From: Pseudoalteromonas phenolica
Lineage (GTDB): Bacteria > Pseudomonadota > Gammaproteobacteria > Enterobacterales > Alteromonadaceae
DNA length: 64,000 bases
Reading direction: 5' to 3'
Assembly (NCBI RefSeq): GCF_005876835.1
Contig: NZ_PPSW01000007.1
Span: forward strand, 1 to 64,000
In this document: positions 61,831 through 64,000 of the stretch, piece after piece
Layout of the letters: the number at the start of each line of letters is the position of its first letter
How positions within the stretch are numbered: the first letter of the stretch is position 1
Notes under the pieces: generated by a model
The model's database searches: none
Told to the model about the DNA's origin: nothing
What the model saw: the letters and a program-made list of their open reading frames with translations, nothing else
Made by a program: the position numbers and the translations under genes

Positions 61831-63708
61831 TTAAACAATAAACTTATTCAACAAGCTTTGCTGTGACTTCACATCACCAAGTAGTTGTTCATTTGCGGTA
61901 ATCTGTTCGTGCGCAAAACTGTCTACTTGTTGGCTGATATCGCGAATACTAATGGTATTTTTGTTAATGTCTTCAATCACCACACTTTGCTCTTCAATGG
62001 CTGCTGCAATTTGAATATTACGATCCATTATTTCTTTCACTTCGTTCGATATGCTCTCTAAAGAATCACTGGCAATTTGTGTATGTTCAACACAGCGATT
62101 TGCCTTATCTTTGCTCTCATCCATCGAAGTTTGCACTTGCGAAGAATAGTGCTGAATTTGCTCTATCATAGATTTAATTTCAGTGGTCGACTCTTGCGTT
62201 CTTGAAGCCAGTGTTCGAACTTCATCGGCTACGACCGCAAAACCGCGGCCTTGCTCACCTGCTCGTGCGGCTTCAATTGCCGCATTAAGTGCTAATAGAT
62301 TGGTTTGCTCTGCAATACCGTTGATCACAGATAGAATTTGTTCAATATTATTGCTGTAAGAGGCCAGTTCACTACTGAGCTGTTGAGCTGAACTAATAGA
62401 CGCCGATAACTCCACAATATCTTGGGTTGTTTTTGCAAATACCTGCTTATTCTCATCTGCGGTTTTATTTACTGCGGTCACAGAAGTCGCTGCATCTTGA
62501 GCACTTGCAGCAATATCCGATGAGGTCGTACTCATTTCATTCATTGCTGTCGCTAAATTATCTATCGACAAATATTGCTGATTCAGAGACTCAGATGACT
62601 GCATTGACAACTGCGAAGCATGGTTGCTTTCTGAGGTGATATTCTCAGCTTTGTGCTTAATGTCTGACACCAACTGTTGCAAGTAAGATAAAAACTGGTT
62701 GAAGTTATTTGCTACAACCCCGCACTCATCTTCAGTTTGCACATTTAAACGACGAGTCAAATCACCGCCGCCACTGGCGATTTGGCCAATTGCACTTTCT
62801 AACGTATCAAGCGGACTCAACAGGTGTTTAGCAAGTTTTCTTAATAGAAATACACACAGCGCAATACTAAACACCGCGAAGATAAATGTACGACTGGTAA
62901 AAGTAGACAAAGACTCATACACCAGAGACTTATCAAGCAACACAGCCAAATACCAATCAACCCCTGCACTGTCATCAAGCGGAAAAAAGTAGGCCAGTTT
63001 GTCTTCGCCTTGATGACTCAACTCTAAAATTTCTCCTTGTCTATTTGGACCTAGTTCGTACACTGCTTGGCTAGACTTACCATTTAAACTGGCATTAGGA
63101 TGGGTAATAATCGTGCCTTGCCCGTCAACAATAAACGCAAAGCCGGTATTGTTAAAATTAATCGTATTCACACTATCTGCGATTGTTTGCAAAGACAAAT
63201 CGCCCCCTATCGCCCCTTTAAAACCTCCGCTATTAACTGAAGTAACAATAGAAACTAAAAGCTCCTTCGTAGCTGCATCAACATAAGGTGGTGTAAACAC
63301 TACGCCTTGACTGTTTTTAGCTTGTTGATACCAAGCGCGCTCGCGAAAGTCGATCTCTGGTGGGTTCACACGATTTTTGTTATTGGAGCGAAGTCCCTGC
63401 TCGTCAGCCAAGGTGCCAAACACCAACAAAAACTCATTTCTAAGCGCATTGTTTTCGAGGGATTTCTGAAAGTTACTTTTTGAAAAATCAGCTTCAAGCT
63501 GATGCTTTAGAATACGAACTTGGGCTGCTTTCCCGGCCATCCAATTACTGATACTACTACTGAGTAAAGCGGTATTATCGACCACATAGGCCTGTGTTTT
63601 TTGCTTTAAGCTATTTTCAACCAAAATATATGTTGATAGCGCCAGAAGCGAAATCACCATAAAAACAACAACCCCAGATACCACCGAAAACTTAGATCTA
63701 ATCTTCAT
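61831..63708 (-). CDS. methyl-accepting chemotaxis protein with dCache sensor domain
   Basis: The 625-residue protein has an N-terminal membrane helix (about 10-30), a periplasmic dCache_1 domain (about 38-265; [23 protein letters not shown], a ligand-pocket segment), a second helix (about 270-290), a HAMP domain (about 291-345) and a cytoplasmic MCP domain with [37 protein letters not shown] in two adjoining pieces at the hairpin tip. Such receptors commonly detect amino acids or small organic acids. It is divergent from the porin-like gene at the window end. Confidence 0.92.
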   Translation of the reverse strand: MKIRSKFSVVSGVVVFMVISLLALSTYILVENSLKQKTQAYVVDNTALLSSSISNWMAGKAAQVRILKHQLEADFSKSNFQKSLENNALRNEFLLVFGTLADEQGLRSNNKNRVNPPEIDFRERAWYQQAKNSQGVVFTPPYVDAATKELLVSIVTSVNSGGFKGAIGGDLSLQTIADSVNTINFNNTGFAFIVDGQGTIITHPNASLNGKSSQAVYELGPNRQGEILELSHQGEDKLAYFFPLDDSAGVDWYLAVLLDKSLVYESLSTFTSRTFIFAVFSIALCVFLLRKLAKHLLSPLDTLESAIGQIASGGGDLTRRLNVQTEDECGVVANNFNQFLSYLQQLVSDIKHKAENITSESNHASQLSMQSSESLNQQYLSIDNLATAMNEMSTTSSDIAASAQDAATSVTAVNKTADENKQVFAKTTQDIVELSASISSAQQLSSELASYSNNIEQILSVINGIAEQTNLLALNAAIEAARAGEQGRGFAVVADEVRTLASRTQESTTEIKSMIEQIQHYSSQVQTSMDESKDKANRCVEHTQIASDSLESISNEVKEIMDRNIQIAAAIEEQSVVIEDINKNTISIRDISQQVDSFAHEQITANEQLLGDVKSQQSLLNKFIV

Positions 63709-63802
63709 TTCTCAGCCTTATTCGAATTAAGCAAGAAAGCCATTAGCATTGTGTAAATATAAACTATACTCAAAAAAACACGCACTTTTGCAGAGAATTC
63801 TT

Positions 63803-64000
63803 ATGAGAAGCATTGCTTTTGTCACCGCCTTGTTAAGTCTTATCTATGCAGTAAACGTATCAGCAGCTTCGAATACACAAGACGAAATAGCCTTGTTGAA
63901 AGCGCAATTAAAACTATTGCAGCAAAAAATAGAAGCGCTAGAAAAAGCCCAAAAAAATCATCCGGTAGCCGAAAAACCAGCGCAAAAACCGAGTAAGGAT
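63803..64000 (+). CDS. N-terminus of a porin-like outer-membrane protein (partial)
   Basis: The 66 codons visible give a Sec signal peptide (MRSIAFVTALLSLIYAVNVSAA) and a coiled-coil-forming segment DEIALLKAQLKLLQQKIEAL followed by a Lys/Pro-rich linker. This is the start of porins of the DcaP/porin_4-like type that have an N-terminal trimerising coiled coil. The gene runs off the end of the window, so the barrel is not seen. GAGAATTC lies before ATG. Confidence 0.6.
   Translation, partial: MRSIAFVTALLSLIYAVNVSAASNTQDEIALLKAQLKLLQQKIEALEKAQKNHPVAEKPAQKPSKD

Noticed and set aside
1-64000. Search for tRNA, rRNA, CRISPR arrays, prophage, integrase or complete insertion sequences
   Set aside because: None seen. 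The direct repeats noticed are operators at 14226-14299 and a coding repeat at 49522-49600, neither with CRISPR-like repeat-spacer structure.

Overview
The window looks like a chromosomal segment of a marine gammaproteobacterium of the Alteromonadales, most like Pseudoalteromonas. The basis is overall gene content and low-to-moderate GC: a very large secretome (M9 collagenase, S1 and S8 proteases with PPC domains, M28 peptidase, GH19 chitinase, lipoprotein pullulanase), TonB-dependent receptor plus tryptophan-halogenase-like pair, GlyGly-CTERM protein, DUF2986 protein, two chemoreceptors and short palindromic intergenic repeats. The assignment is an inference from content; no rRNA, tRNA, CRISPR array, prophage or complete insertion sequence was seen.

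Layout. 1-10.5 kb: tail of an unidentified gene at a repeat end, CSS-motif/EAL protein, GNAT enzyme, lipoprotein, a lone polysaccharide flippase, a dicarboxylate-symporter/solute-binding fusion, a small GT51 transglycosylase, an M28 peptidase and an SGNH esterase. 10.6-20.3 kb: DUF885 lipoprotein, a MITE-like element, DUF2986, an LPP20-like lipoprotein, a SatD-like/DUF3307 pair preceded by three 28-bp-spaced operator units, a periplasmic binding protein, a collagenase and zapE. 20.4-28 kb: alpha-glucan locus (pulA, divergent TonB receptor, FAD halogenase-like protein) with two exact mirror-image operators in the shared promoter region. 28-31 kb: proBA with a long structured leader. 31-32.5 kb: AraC/GyrI-like regulator and a frameshifted gene remnant.

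32.5-42.9 kb: the most notable system, a six-gene minus-strand array encoding YjfI (DUF2170), PspA/IM30, a small tandem ribbon-helix-helix-like protein, a YqiJ/NfeD-like membrane OB-fold protein, a 720-residue flotillin and a 1,935-residue DUF3686/AAA+ ATPase. I read it as one membrane-stress or membrane-remodelling module. It is followed by a NYN-domain protein and an orphan double-glycine, cysteine-rich peptide precursor.

44-64 kb: SpoU-family methyltransferase, a chemoreceptor with an overlapping thioredoxin-like partner, a GlyGly-CTERM surface protein, a thioesterase, a broken small gene, GH19 chitinase with a structured leader, S1 protease, a dCache-pentameric ligand-gated channel fusion, a subtilase, a metallo-beta-lactamase-fold lipoprotein facing its probable TetR regulator, a GNAT gene interrupted by TGA, a second chemoreceptor and the start of a porin-like gene.

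Several modules fit a polymer-degrading lifestyle: secreted depolymerases release oligomers, a TonB receptor and binding proteins take them up, and chemoreceptors guide movement. Starts were revised wherever a ribosome-binding site pointed to an internal ATG.
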